64,000 nucleotides of DNA. It comes from CAZDBA01 sp964503615. GTDB taxonomy: Bacteria; Planctomycetota; Planctomycetia; Pirellulales; Pirellulaceae. Within the stretch, counting starts at the first letter, position 1, and each line of letters starts with the position of its first letter. The stretch spans positions 9,154-73,153 of the forward strand of contig CAZDBA010000002.1 in the NCBI GenBank assembly GCA_964503615.1, given 5' to 3'. This document shows positions 17,081-27,800 of the stretch, one piece after another. The notes under the pieces are model-generated. The model had not been told where the DNA came from. It searched no databases and worked only from the letters and a program-made list of their open reading frames with translations. The position numbers were made by a program, and so were the translations under genes.

Positions 17081-19666
17081 TTGGTTGCCGCCTGTTCAAA
17101 CGTCTTGTACGGGCAGATTCCAGCAACGCCCTCATCGCCGCCAGAACAAATCGAAAAGGTCCCTCCTCAAACTGCGTCCGAGTTATACGCTTGCGGAGAA
17201 TATGCCAAGGCGATTTCGCAAATCGAAATTGATTTCGCGAATCCATTCGAGACGCCAGAGACCGATTTCCTGCTCAAGTCCCGCGCGGAAATAATGACTG
17301 GGAGTTATGACGATGCGATGGAAACCATTCAATCTTCCCTATTAGCCTACCCCAACAGCATTCGACTTCGTTGGCAAGGCGTGTCAGCGGCAAAGTTGAC
17401 CAACCGACCGACTCAGGCAAAGCAATGGACCGAGGAAATCGACAAACTTACCGCTGAAAGTCCGTGGCGTTACCGAAGGACCGAGCATCAATTGGTAATC
17501 GGGGAGTATCGTTTGGCTCAGGGAGTTGATGCGAAAACCGTTTTGGATAAAGTCTACTACCCATTAAAAAAGTCGGAGCCCAATTCGCCGAAAGTACTTG
17601 CGGCGATCGGACATTTGGCACTCAAGAAACATGATCTCGGTTTCGCTGCCGAGAGTTTCTCCGAAGCGATCGCGCTGGACGAAAACGATGCTGATCTACA
17701 TTTTGGATTGGCAAAGGCTACTCTTTCATCCGATTCTAAATCTGCCAACGCAGCTTTGAGTCGAGCACAGGAATTAAATCCGAACCATATCGCTAGCCGG
17801 TTGATCAACATTCAGTATCTGATTAATCAAGAAAAGTATGAAGAAGCTGAGACCGAGCTCAAAAACGTTCTGGAGATCAACGAGCATCAAGCTGAGGCGT
17901 GGGCTTACCGGGCCGCAATCGCTCATCTGCAGAACAATCCGGAATTGGAAACCGAACACCGAAATCGAGCGTTGACCTACTGGACGGACAACCCTGAGGT
18001 CGATCATTTGATCGGAAAAGTCCTCTCGCAGAAATATCGTTTTGGCGAGTCGGTAAAGCGACAACGGCGCTCGCTGGCCAAGGACAGCAACTTCCTTCCC
18101 GCGAAAATGCAATTGGCGACCGATCTGCTGCGGTTAGGAAACGAACAAGAAGGCTGGAAGCTTGCCGACGAATTATTTGAGGCCGATCCCTACAGCGTCG
18201 TTGCTTTTAACCTCGCAAACCTTCGCGACCACTTGGAGGGTTTCGAGACGATCAAGGCAGATGGCTTTGTGATTCGCATGAGCAAGTCGGAAGCGGCGAT
18301 CTATGGCGAGCACGTTGTCGACCTGTTGCGCGATGCCAAAAAGCAGTTAACTGAAAAGTACCAAGTTGAATTGCAGACGCCTATCTTTATTGAGATCTTT
18401 CCCGACCAAGCCGATTTTGCGATCCGCACGTTTGGACTTCCTGGCGGCGCGGGCTTTCTGGGTGTTTGCTTCGGTCGTGTGGTAACGATGAACAGCCCCG
18501 CGGCTCAAGGCAGTTCATTGACTAGCTGGCAATCGGTTTTGTGGCACGAGTTCTGTCATGTTGTAACGTTACAGAAAACACAAAACAAAATGCCGCGTTG
18601 GCTGAGCGAGGGGATCTCGGTTTACGAGGAACGGAAAAAGAACGCGGCTTGGGGGCAATCGATGAACCCGGGCTATCGTCAATTGATCTTGGACGGACAA
18701 CACACGACGATCAGTGAATTAAGCGGTGCGTTTTTATCACCCAAGTCTCCCCAGCACCTGGATCTAGCCTATTTCGAGGCGTCGTTGGCGGTTGAATATT
18801 TGAATGAACAGTTTGGTGCGGATGCAATTCGAAACTTGTTGGATGAACTGGCGGATGGAACTCCGATCAACGATGCGTTGCGTCGACACACCGCGCCAAT
18901 AAAAAACCTGGACAAAGGGTTTACTGATTTTGTAATGGCCAAATCGAATCAGTTCGCTAGTGAGTTTGACTTAAGCGAAATTGAATTATCCGTGGCCAAC
19001 ACTCTTGAAGAATGGAAAACAGCCGCCGAAGAGAACCCCACAAATCGCTTGGCCCAAATCGGCCTGGCAGCAGCCTATGCCCGCGAAAGCGAGTTTGAAA
19101 CATCGAACCAGATTTTGTTGGACCATTTGAAAACTTACAAAGCAAACGGCGGGGCCGAACCGGCCTATAAACTGCTGGCGTCGAACTATGGCAAGCTAAA
19201 ACTTGCTGACAAAGAACTTGCGGCGCTTGAGTCGCTGGTTCGATTGGACGCCAACGATGTCGCCGCATTTTTGCGCATCATGGAACTCTCCAGTCAAAAT
19301 CAAGATTGGGAAAGAACCATTTCCTCAGCGCGGGGTTTATTGGCAATCAACCCGTTAATCAAATCGCCTCACAGCTATCTCGCCAAGGCAGCAGAGCAAT
19401 TGAACGATGATCGGTCGCTGGTTCAGGCACTTCAGTCGCTGGTAACCATGCAGCCGCTGGATCCCGCAGATACTCACTATCGGTTGGCAGCGGCCCTGGA
19501 GAGGTTGGGCGATAATCAAAAGGCGCTGCGACATGTTTTAATCGCTTTGGAAAACGCGCCTCGCTATCGTGATGCTCATGTGTTACTTCGAAGACTTCAA
19601 CAAACAGAAACAGCAGGCGACTCAGCCAACGTGGAACTTTCCAGCCCTTCACAGCAGGACAACTAG
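17081..19666 (+). CDS. TPR protein with HExxH metallopeptidase domain
   Basis: This protein of at least 861 residues has TPR repeats at both ends and a central peptidase MA-like (gluzincin) domain: zinc-binding HEFCH at about 489-493, followed by 'MPRWLSEGISVYEE', where the Glu of WLSEG is the expected third ligand. The first common start codon is the TTG at 17081, yet the same frame is open back to a stop at 17000. It encodes a basic residue, a hydrophobic run and a lipobox-like V-A-A-C just across the TTG. This suggests an exported lipoprotein starting at an unusual ATC near 17033, eight bases after AAAAGG. It is first in the MoxR/DUF58/vWA operon and abuts the DUF4159 gene with no spacer. 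Its partner or substrate is unknown. Confidence 0.85.
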   Translation: MVAACSNVLYGQIPATPSSPPEQIEKVPPQTASELYACGEYAKAISQIEIDFANPFETPETDFLLKSRAEIMTGSYDDAMETIQSSLLAYPNSIRLRWQGVSAAKLTNRPTQAKQWTEEIDKLTAESPWRYRRTEHQLVIGEYRLAQGVDAKTVLDKVYYPLKKSEPNSPKVLAAIGHLALKKHDLGFAAESFSEAIALDENDADLHFGLAKATLSSDSKSANAALSRAQELNPNHIASRLINIQYLINQEKYEEAETELKNVLEINEHQAEAWAYRAAIAHLQNNPELETEHRNRALTYWTDNPEVDHLIGKVLSQKYRFGESVKRQRRSLAKDSNFLPAKMQLATDLLRLGNEQEGWKLADELFEADPYSVVAFNLANLRDHLEGFETIKADGFVIRMSKSEAAIYGEHVVDLLRDAKKQLTEKYQVELQTPIFIEIFPDQADFAIRTFGLPGGAGFLGVCFGRVVTMNSPAAQGSSLTSWQSVLWHEFCHVVTLQKTQNKMPRWLSEGISVYEERKKNAAWGQSMNPGYRQLILDGQHTTISELSGAFLSPKSPQHLDLAYFEASLAVEYLNEQFGADAIRNLLDELADGTPINDALRRHTAPIKNLDKGFTDFVMAKSNQFASEFDLSEIELSVANTLEEWKTAAEENPTNRLAQIGLAAAYARESEFETSNQILLDHLKTYKANGGAEPAYKLLASNYGKLKLADKELAALESLVRLDANDVAAFLRIMELSSQNQDWERTISSARGLLAINPLIKSPHSYLAKAAEQLNDDRSLVQALQSLVTMQPLDPADTHYRLAAALERLGDNQKALRHVLIALENAPRYRDAHVLLRRLQQTETAGDSANVELSSPSQQDN

Positions 19667-20506
19667 ATGAATCGGCAACTGATATTAATTGCAGGTCTGA
19701 CTCTTTTTGCTGGCGGATTATACGCCGCGTTCGCGCAAGATTACTTTCCGCAAGATGATTACCGCCCACAACGCAGATCGCGTTACACGAGGGGTATTCC
19801 TGCCGATCGAAATGGCGTTCCCGATTGGGAACTGAAAGAGCGATTTGAAAAAGACGTTTTTACATTCGTTCGAGTCCAATACGATTCTCGCAGTTACCGT
19901 TCAAAATGGCGAACCGACTTTCCTGACGCAGATTTGAATCTGTCTTATCGACTACAACAAATGACTTCGTTGAAAGTCGATCCTGAGGGTAAGATCGTTC
20001 GACTAACCGACCCAGAGCTTTTCGAATATCCGTTCATCTACATCATCGAACCTGGCGCGATGTATTTGAGCGAAGAGGAGGTCCTCGCGCTAAGAGAGTA
20101 TTTGAATCGTGGTGGGTTCCTGATGATCGACGATTTCTGGGGAGAGCGTGAGTGGGCAAACCTGGAACGTGAAATGAAACGTGTTCTCCCCAATCGCTCC
20201 TGGCGTGAACTGCCGCTGGAGCATGAGATCTTTCACATCGTTTACGATCTAAAAGAAAAACCGATCATCCCCAGCATTCACGTCTACTACAACGGTTGGC
20301 GAACAGAACGGGCCGACGCTCAGGAAGCCCATTATCGAGCCTACGAGGATGACGATGGGCGCGTGATGGTATTTGTCTGTCACAACACCGACCTCGGCGA
20401 CGGCTGGGAACGTGAGGGCGTTGACCGAGGTTACTTTGAAGCCTACAGCGAGAAATTTGCTTACCCGCTTGGCATCAATATCGTTACCTATGCAATGACT
20501 CATTGA
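19667..20506 (+). CDS. Exported DUF4159 protein
   Basis: This 279-residue protein has a signal peptide (hydrophobic run after 'MNRQ', cleavage likely after A-F-A) and a DUF4159 domain. The family's glutamine-amidotransferase-like fold is recognised from 'VRVQYDSRSYRSKWRTDFPD', 'LEFPFIYIIEPG'-type strands, 'LREYLNRGGFLMIDDFWG' and the closing 'PLGINIVTYAMTH'. The ATG directly follows the stop of the TPR peptidase gene, so translation is probably coupled. DUF4159 proteins usually sit in MoxR/vWA operons, as here. No catalytic triad is evident, and its role is unknown. Confidence 0.88.
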   Translation: MNRQLILIAGLTLFAGGLYAAFAQDYFPQDDYRPQRRSRYTRGIPADRNGVPDWELKERFEKDVFTFVRVQYDSRSYRSKWRTDFPDADLNLSYRLQQMTSLKVDPEGKIVRLTDPELFEYPFIYIIEPGAMYLSEEEVLALREYLNRGGFLMIDDFWGEREWANLEREMKRVLPNRSWRELPLEHEIFHIVYDLKEKPIIPSIHVYYNGWRTERADAQEAHYRAYEDDDGRVMVFVCHNTDLGDGWEREGVDRGYFEAYSEKFAYPLGINIVTYAMTH

Positions 20507-20605
20507 GAACCCGTCGAGAGTCAAATTGGCTGCTCTACAAACTTTTGAAACCGACTTTGAGTCGTTCGCAAAAATCATTTTCATATAAGAAACCGAGAAC
20601 CAAAA

Positions 20606-21610
20606 ATGGCATCCGAGATTGACACGTTTCACGAAGACGCAGAAACGGTACAACAAATTCGAGACGGTCGTGCAAAGATCTATGAGCAGATGGCCAACGT
20701 GATCGTGGGTCAACGAGACGTGATCGAACAATTGCTGATCAGCCTGTTCGCTGGCGGACATTGCTTGATCACCGGCGCACCCGGATTGGCCAAGACGCTA
20801 CTGGTACGGTCGATCGCCGATATTTTCGATCTCAATTTTAATCGAATTCAGTTCACGCCCGATTTAATGCCCGCTGACATTACTGGCACAGAGTTCCTGG
20901 AGGAATCGGCTGAGGGACGCCAACTGCGTTTCGTTAAAGGCCCTGTGTTTTCCAACGTGATTCTGGCAGACGAAATCAATCGCACACCTCCCAAAACTCA
21001 AGCCGCATTGTTAGAGGCGATGCAAGAGCATCAGGTGACTGCGGCGGGTGTACGATACCGCCTGGAAGAGCCGTTCTTTGTATTGGCCACTCAGAATCCG
21101 ATCGAGATGGAGGGGACTTATCCACTGCCCGAAGCTCAGCTCGATCGCTTTATGTTCAACGTGCAGATCGACTACCTTCCGCTTGATGATGAAGTCACCG
21201 TTGTTCAACGAACGACATCGGGACATCATGCTGACTTGGAAAAACTGTTTACGGCCGAAGATGTTATTCGCTTTCACAAGACGGTGCGCAAAGTACCTGT
21301 GGCAGAGGCTTTGGTTCGTTACGCAGTTCAATTATCAGACGCCAGCCGCCCCAACCGTAAACAGTCTCCCGATTTCGTAAACCAATGGGTCAGCTGGGGA
21401 GCCGGGACTCGTGCGGCCCAGAATCTGATTCTCGGTGCCAAGGCGCGGGCTTTGTTCGAAGGCCGAGCTCATGTTACCGCTGGCGACATTCAAGCGCTTG
21501 CGCATCCAGTACTTCGCCATCGAATCTTACCCGGCTACCGGGCTCAGGCCGAAGGGATCGGAGTCGACGCAATCATCGACCAATTACTGGACCACGTTAA
21601 AGCGCCCTAG
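20606..21610 (+). CDS. MoxR family AAA+ ATPase
   Basis: This 334-residue AAA+ protein has Walker A 'GAPGLAKT' (57-64), Walker B 'VILADEINR' (118-126) and the MoxR-typical 'TPPKTQAALLEAMQEHQVT' that follows. 'VLATQNPIEMEGTYPLPEAQ' is the sensor region shared by MoxR/RavA ATPases. MoxR proteins act as chaperone-like motors that work with vWA-domain partners, and the next two genes encode such partners. It is cytosolic. It lies 99 bases after the DUF4159 gene and 74 before the DUF58 gene. Confidence 0.95.
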   Translation: MASEIDTFHEDAETVQQIRDGRAKIYEQMANVIVGQRDVIEQLLISLFAGGHCLITGAPGLAKTLLVRSIADIFDLNFNRIQFTPDLMPADITGTEFLEESAEGRQLRFVKGPVFSNVILADEINRTPPKTQAALLEAMQEHQVTAAGVRYRLEEPFFVLATQNPIEMEGTYPLPEAQLDRFMFNVQIDYLPLDDEVTVVQRTTSGHHADLEKLFTAEDVIRFHKTVRKVPVAEALVRYAVQLSDASRPNRKQSPDFVNQWVSWGAGTRAAQNLILGAKARALFEGRAHVTAGDIQALAHPVLRHRILPGYRAQAEGIGVDAIIDQLLDHVKAP

Positions 21611-21684
21611 TTGGCAACGCGACGACACATTAACTCGCACACATACAAACCTACAACGAATCTTCTTAATCCCAACGACGACTT

Positions 21685-22680
21685 TTGAGTTCAAACCGCT
21701 CCCAACACGATACGCAATCCGCTAAGAGCGCTCCGAAAGAGCTTTCTCAAAACGCAGCCTCGATCGATCCCAAGACGATCTTACGGATCAAGAATCTGGA
21801 GTTGCGCGCAAAAGTGGTCGTCGAAGGGTTTATGTCCGGTTTGCACCGCAGCCCCTATCAAGGATTCTCCGTAGAGTTTACCGACTATCGGCAATACTCA
21901 CCCGGTGACGATTTACGCTATCTCGATTGGAAACTTTATGCGCGTGCCGATCGGCACTATATCAAGCGCTTCGAAGATGAAACCAATTTGAACAGTTATT
22001 TACTGTTCGATGTCAGCCGCTCCATGAATTTTGGTTCAATCGGTTACACGAAAACCCAATACGCCCAAACGTTAGCCGCAACATTGGCCTATTTCTTTTC
22101 GTTGCAGCGCGATGCTACCGGGTTGCTGAGTTTTGATGAAAAGATTGTCAGTTTCATTCCGCCCCGATATCGACCAGGCCATCTTCGTCGCCTGATGATT
22201 GGCTTGGAGGCCACGGGGAGTGGACGTACAACCGACGTCGCTTTGCCGATCGAAGAACTGGCTCGTACGGTAAGCAAGCGAGGCATGGTGGTATTGATAT
22301 CTGACTTACTGGCCCCAGTTGAGTTTTTTGCAGACAGCCTTGGCTTGCTTCGCGCACGTGGGCACGACGTGATGGTTTTACGAATCCTGGATCCGCAAGA
22401 TGTCTCGTTTGACTTTGATGACGCGGCGATGTTTCACGACCTGGAAACTGGCAAAGAGTTTTACGTCGATCCTCAATCGGCTGCGGCCGAATACCGAAAA
22501 CGGTTTGACCAACACCGCGCGGCGATCAAAAAGCGATGTGAAGATCTCGGTGTGGATTTCTCCGAGTGCATTACAGACGAACCGCTGGAAAACGCACTCT
22601 TCAAAGTGATCCAGTCGCGTGCGCAGCGAGGGCCTCAAAGTGTGCGGCAACCGGCCAGAAGTACCGGAGGTTCGGCATGA
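21685..22680 (+). CDS. DUF58 vWA-like protein
   Basis: This protein of about 331 residues has the DUF58 signature 'YSPGDDLRYLDWKLYAR' followed by a vWA-like domain ('LLFDVSRSMNFG' as the metal-ion site, with DxSxS replaced by DVSRS). An in-frame TAA at 21667 leaves TTG at 21685 as the only common start before the conserved region. No ribosome-binding site is visible, so translation may be coupled to moxR. DUF58 proteins are regular MoxR partners. Its stop overlaps the BatA gene start by four bases. Confidence 0.92.
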   Translation: MSSNRSQHDTQSAKSAPKELSQNAASIDPKTILRIKNLELRAKVVVEGFMSGLHRSPYQGFSVEFTDYRQYSPGDDLRYLDWKLYARADRHYIKRFEDETNLNSYLLFDVSRSMNFGSIGYTKTQYAQTLAATLAYFFSLQRDATGLLSFDEKIVSFIPPRYRPGHLRRLMIGLEATGSGRTTDVALPIEELARTVSKRGMVVLISDLLAPVEFFADSLGLLRARGHDVMVLRILDPQDVSFDFDDAAMFHDLETGKEFYVDPQSAAAEYRKRFDQHRAAIKKRCEDLGVDFSECITDEPLENALFKVIQSRAQRGPQSVRQPARSTGGSA

Positions 22681-24782
22681 GTGCACTTGCCTGGATTTTC
22701 GGACTGGGCGCGCTAACGATCGCGTTTCCATTTCTGTTCCACTTAATCCGTAAAACCCCAAAAGGAAGGCAGGAATTCAGTTCGCTGATGTTCTTGCAGG
22801 CTTCGCCACCGAAACTTACGAGCCGTAGTCGGCTGGAAAACATACTGTTGCTGTTGTTGCGATCGGCTGCGATTTTGTTGTTAGCTCTTGCGTTCATGCG
22901 ACCCTTCTTTCGTACTTCGAATCCGTTGGTTGCAACGATCCAACCAGGCCGTACGGTTGCCGTGTTACTGGACGACAGTGCCAGCATGCGGCGAGGAGGA
23001 GTTTGGGAGAAAGCAATTGCAGAAACAAAGAAGCAAATTAAAGGACTGTCGCCGCGAGATTCGGTCGGCTTGTTTACCTTCGGTGACCGCTTGAGAACGG
23101 TTTGCGATTTTCCCAACGTTGATTTGGATTCTCAATCTGGATCGCAGTCAGCTGATCGCTGCGTGGCAAAGTTGGATTCGCTTAAACCGACTTGGCAACG
23201 TTCTCGTTTGGGTGGCGCGCTGGCCTCGCTGGCGGACACTCTGACATCCAAGCAAGACGACGAGCAGGATCATCTTGATTGCCAGATCATTGTCGTTTCT
23301 GATTTTCAAAAGTCGTCCAGCCTGAAACTGCTGCAGTCTTTACAGTGGCCCGAAAACGTAAAGTTAAAAGTTGTGCCTGTCGAATCGAAAGAGGCTAACG
23401 CATCTCTGCAGATTTTAAGTAGCAAACAGGAGCAAGACGAGCCCAACAACGTTGACCAACTCCGCGTACGGATTCGGAATTTTTCTCAAGCCGCAGATAC
23501 AAACGAAACCAATGAAGATCTATTCCAACTCGCTTTCGAAGGCGACCGGGGCGTGGCACCGCTTCAACATTACGTACCCCCGGAACAAAGCCGAATTGTC
23601 AGGCTGGACGCAGCATCGGCTACGAAATCAACTTTTTTGAGTTTGAGCGGTGATCCATGCGAGTTCGATAATCGGTTTTACTTTGTGCCCCCTCAGCCGC
23701 AAACTCATCAAGTCGTCTATTTCGGAGATGATTCCGATCCGGATGGTTTGCGATATTACCTGGAACGGGCATTGATCGGTTCAAAAATGCAAACCATTGA
23801 AGTTGTTGATAACGAAAAACTCGGTGACAACCAACCTTGTGTCGTCTTCGTCGCCGATCCACTGGATGATTCTGAGCGAACGCAGATACAGAGCTATTTG
23901 GATGATGGCGTGCTGGTTGTTTTCGTATTGGACCGTATGGAAACGGCAAAGAGTTGTAGGGATTGGATCGGCGCGGAATCGGAACGGGATCAGCCCGACA
24001 CCGCATCGAACAAGCGCCGATCGAAAAGCGACTATTTCCTACTCACTGATATCGATTTCCAGGATTCGATTTTTTCAAAATTCAATAACCCGCGATTCAG
24101 TGACTTTACGGGAATCAAATTTTGGGAGCGGACCCAAGTTCGATTGAACGAAGAAAAATGCAAAGTGATCGCTCGCTTTGATGACGAATTCCCGGCGGTA
24201 TGGCGACCGGAAGTGGGCGATTCGAGAGTCGTTTGTTTTGCGCTCGGTTGGCAACCAAACAAGAGTCAGTTTTCGCGCTCGACCAAATTCGTGCCGATCC
24301 TTAACGCATTGGTAAAAGAGGGGATCGACCAACCAGCCATGATTCAGAACTGTTTTATCAACCAGCCGATCCCGGTAGATTCTCGTTGGGAGTCGGCAAC
24401 GGTGGTCAAACCGGATGGGACACGAATCGATTTGGATTCTCAATCCCCACACACGCCTTTGACCGATTTACCAGGAATTTATACGATCGAATCCAAAAGC
24501 ACCAAAGGAAAGATCGTTCAGCAATTTGCCGTAAATTTGGATCCGGCTGAGAGTGAAACCAAATTGATGGCAAGAGAAGATCTGGAAGCTTTTGGCGTTG
24601 TCACCGGCGAACAAGCCACTGCAGAAGAAAGACAAGAAATGATGATAAAAATGGAAGACAAGCGAATTGAGAGTCAGCAACAGATCTGGAAGTGGGCGAT
24701 CGTTGCCACAATCGGATTGCTGATTATCGAAACCTATTGGAGCGGTCGGCGGGTTAACTCGCAGGTGCCGGCAACCGTTTAA
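22677..24782 (+). CDS. BatA/vWA membrane protein
   Basis: This 701-residue protein starts at the ATG that overlaps the DUF58 stop. The N-terminus holds the two-helix BatA domain (helices at about 4-24 and 60-80). A vWA domain follows with 'VLLDDSASMRRGG', whose DDSAS is the metal-ion-dependent adhesion site. The later half is a periplasmic-type beta-rich region. One more helix near the C-terminus ('WAIVATIGLLIIETYW') anchors the end. It is likely an envelope partner of the MoxR ATPase. The substrate is unknown. Confidence 0.9.
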   Translation: MSALAWIFGLGALTIAFPFLFHLIRKTPKGRQEFSSLMFLQASPPKLTSRSRLENILLLLLRSAAILLLALAFMRPFFRTSNPLVATIQPGRTVAVLLDDSASMRRGGVWEKAIAETKKQIKGLSPRDSVGLFTFGDRLRTVCDFPNVDLDSQSGSQSADRCVAKLDSLKPTWQRSRLGGALASLADTLTSKQDDEQDHLDCQIIVVSDFQKSSSLKLLQSLQWPENVKLKVVPVESKEANASLQILSSKQEQDEPNNVDQLRVRIRNFSQAADTNETNEDLFQLAFEGDRGVAPLQHYVPPEQSRIVRLDAASATKSTFLSLSGDPCEFDNRFYFVPPQPQTHQVVYFGDDSDPDGLRYYLERALIGSKMQTIEVVDNEKLGDNQPCVVFVADPLDDSERTQIQSYLDDGVLVVFVLDRMETAKSCRDWIGAESERDQPDTASNKRRSKSDYFLLTDIDFQDSIFSKFNNPRFSDFTGIKFWERTQVRLNEEKCKVIARFDDEFPAVWRPEVGDSRVVCFALGWQPNKSQFSRSTKFVPILNALVKEGIDQPAMIQNCFINQPIPVDSRWESATVVKPDGTRIDLDSQSPHTPLTDLPGIYTIESKSTKGKIVQQFAVNLDPAESETKLMAREDLEAFGVVTGEQATAEERQEMMIKMEDKRIESQQQIWKWAIVATIGLLIIETYWSGRRVNSQVPATV

Positions 24783-24842
24783 ACAAGTTTCTAAATCGAA
24801 ACGCCTATAAACAGGACCTTGGAAAAGTAATAAGGATTTTCA

Positions 24843-27800
24843 ATGCATCCCCAGCTTAAAGAACGGATCGCACCAGTTGTTCGCCGCATCCAATTGCGAC
24901 GCGTTGCGATATCGGTCTCAGTAATTTTCGCTGCTGCGACTTTAATATGGTTGTTGGCTTATGCATTCAAAATCGAACCGGGCCGCTTGGGGCCGTTTTC
25001 GTTGTGGTTACTGGCTTCAACATTCTTAATTGCGGGGTTAGTTGCTTGGGTCGCGTGGTCGAAATCCAATTCGGAACTGGCGGTCCAAAAGATTGAAGAA
25101 GAGTACCCGGACGCAGAAGACCTGATCACCACCGCTTGCGAACAAGGGCTTGCTGAGAATCAAAGAGAGCTGGGGTACTTGCAACATCTCGTCGTTCGTG
25201 ACGCCATTTTCCATAGTTACGACAACCCTTGGCATTCGGTTGTGCCCCGATCCCGATTACTTGGTTCTGGATTGTTGGCGACCGCCTGCATCGGATGTTT
25301 CTTGGCAGTACTGGGCTTCCTACCGCTTACATCGCCGGAAAAGATTGCTGATGAAAACGTTGTTAATTTTGCCGACGCAGAAATACACGCAGCAATGGAT
25401 TTCGAAGTCGTGGTTGAGCCGGGCAACACCGAAGTTGAAGCGGGCACCGGTTTGTTGGTATTGGCAAAGTTCAAATCGGCTGTTCCGACCGAACTCACGC
25501 TTCACTACAAAACAGCTGATGGCGAATCACGACAGGTTCCGATGCAGGCAAGCTTGGACGACCCTGTTTTCGGCGGTCGAATTCCAAATATTCAAAAGGA
25601 TACTGATTACCGAGTTGAGTTTAGCAACCAACAATCCAACTTGTTCAAAATCTCTGTATTCGAATTCCCCACTTTGATTCGCAGCGATGTGAAGATCGAA
25701 TATCCTGAGTACACCCATCTTCCAGACAAAGTGGTACAGGATTTCCGCCGTGTGTCCGCTGTCGAAGGCTCGCAAGGCAACTTTGAGTTTCATCTCAACA
25801 AACCGGTCCAGTCTGCGACTTTAGTTTCCCAATTGGGTGATTCAAACGAAACGATCAAGTTAGTTCCGTCTGCCGAACGCCCGGGAACCTACACAACTCA
25901 GCTGAAGTTTGCACAGCCGGGACGAAAGAAATTCCAATTGCAGTTGCGCGATATGGAGGGACGAAACAACGACGCCCCGCAAGGAATCGTTGTCAACACG
26001 CTTGAGAATCAACCACCTGAGTTGAAACTGATCACACCTGCACCTGACATTCAAGTCTCAGCTTTGGAAGAGATTCCGATTCAGCTGAAGGTCTACGACG
26101 ATTTTGGCGTCATGTCCGTTGGTTTGGCTTATTCGCTGGGCGGCGAGGATGAAGAAGAATTGCTACTGGTCGACAATCGTAATACGGGCGATGGATCGGG
26201 CGAGAAGCCGATCTCCGATTTCAAAAAGCTGACCGTCGACCACACCTTGGCTTTGGAAGAATTTGGTGCAACTGCCGATCAGTTTTTGACCTATTACATT
26301 TGGGCTGAAGACCACGGGCCCGACGGAGACCTCCGCCGAGTTGTAAGCGAAGTCTATTTTGCCGAAGTCCGTCCGTTTGAGGAGATCTATCGCGAAAGTC
26401 AGCAAGGGGCTAATGGAGATCAACAACAGCAACAGCAGCAACAACAATCGGGACAAAACCAACTGAACGCTCAACAGGCACAGCAACTGGCAGAGCTTCA
26501 AAAACAGATTATCACTGCGACTTGGAATATCATTCGACGTGAGAATGGGTCAGAACCAAGTTCGAAATTCGGCGAAGATATTAACGTGCTGATCGAAGCA
26601 CAGGCGGAAGCGATTTCCCAAACGGCCGAGTTAGCCGAAACCGTGCAGGATGCCGAATCGCAGACTTTGGTCGATGAAGTCCGCACAGCGATGAATAGCA
26701 CCGTTTCCGATTTTCAAAACGCCATCCAAAAAAATAGTGGAGGCCCGCTTGATTCCGCACTCAAGAATGCGAAATCGGCCTATCAAGGACTATTGAGGTT
26801 GCGAGCTCGGGAACATGAGGTCTCAAAACAGCAACAACAGCAGCAGCAACAGCAACAGCGATCTTCTCAGGCACAACAACAGCGCCAGCAGCAGTTGAAT
26901 AATTTGCAAATGGACACACAGCAAAACCGCTACGAACAACAACAATTGCAACAGCGTGAAGAACAGGAAGCTCAGGAACAGCAAGAGAATCGACAGATCT
27001 TAAGTCGCCTGCGCGAGTTGGCTCGTCGACAAAACGATTTAAATGAGCGGATTAAAGAACTGCAAACTGCTTTGGACGAAGAGATGACAGAGCTAGAGCA
27101 AGAGGAGATCCAGCGCGAGTTGAAAAGGCTGCGAGACCAACAACAGGAGATCATGCGCGACGCGGATGAGCTTAACGAGCGAATGGAGCAAGCACAGGAC
27201 CAGCAAGCAATGTCCGAACCGTCGCAACAGCTGGAACAAGCCCGAGAAAATGCCAGACAATCGGCCGAAGCTCTGGAGGAAGGGCGAGTCTCAAAAGCGG
27301 CTGCTGAGGGAGAGCGAACCGAGGAACAACTGGAAGAACTTCGTGACGAGTTCCAGAATCGGACGTCGGGTCAATTCACCGAACAAGTGCAAAAGTTGCG
27401 CAACGAAGCTCAGGAAATCGAACAAGCGGAAGAGCAGTTACAAGACCGGCTGGAGGAACTCAACAAGGACGATTCCCCACAGACTTCGTCGCTGCGTGAA
27501 CAACCAGATCGAGAAAAGATTACCGAGGACATTCTTGACCAAGCGACCCGAGTCGAAGAACTTCGCGATGCGATCAAAGAAACGATCGAGGAGGCTGAAG
27601 AATACGAACCGTTGCTGGCCGAAGCACTTTACGACACCTATCGCCAACTTGAACAACAACCTCCGGAAGAAATCCTTGAGTCGGTTGCGAATTCGACCAA
27701 GCGAGGATTTTTCGAGGACGCAGTTGAACAGGAAAAGCAAGCAGCAGAAGGAATCGAAACGCTTCGAGAAGGAATCGAACAAGCAGCCGAAAGTGTACTT

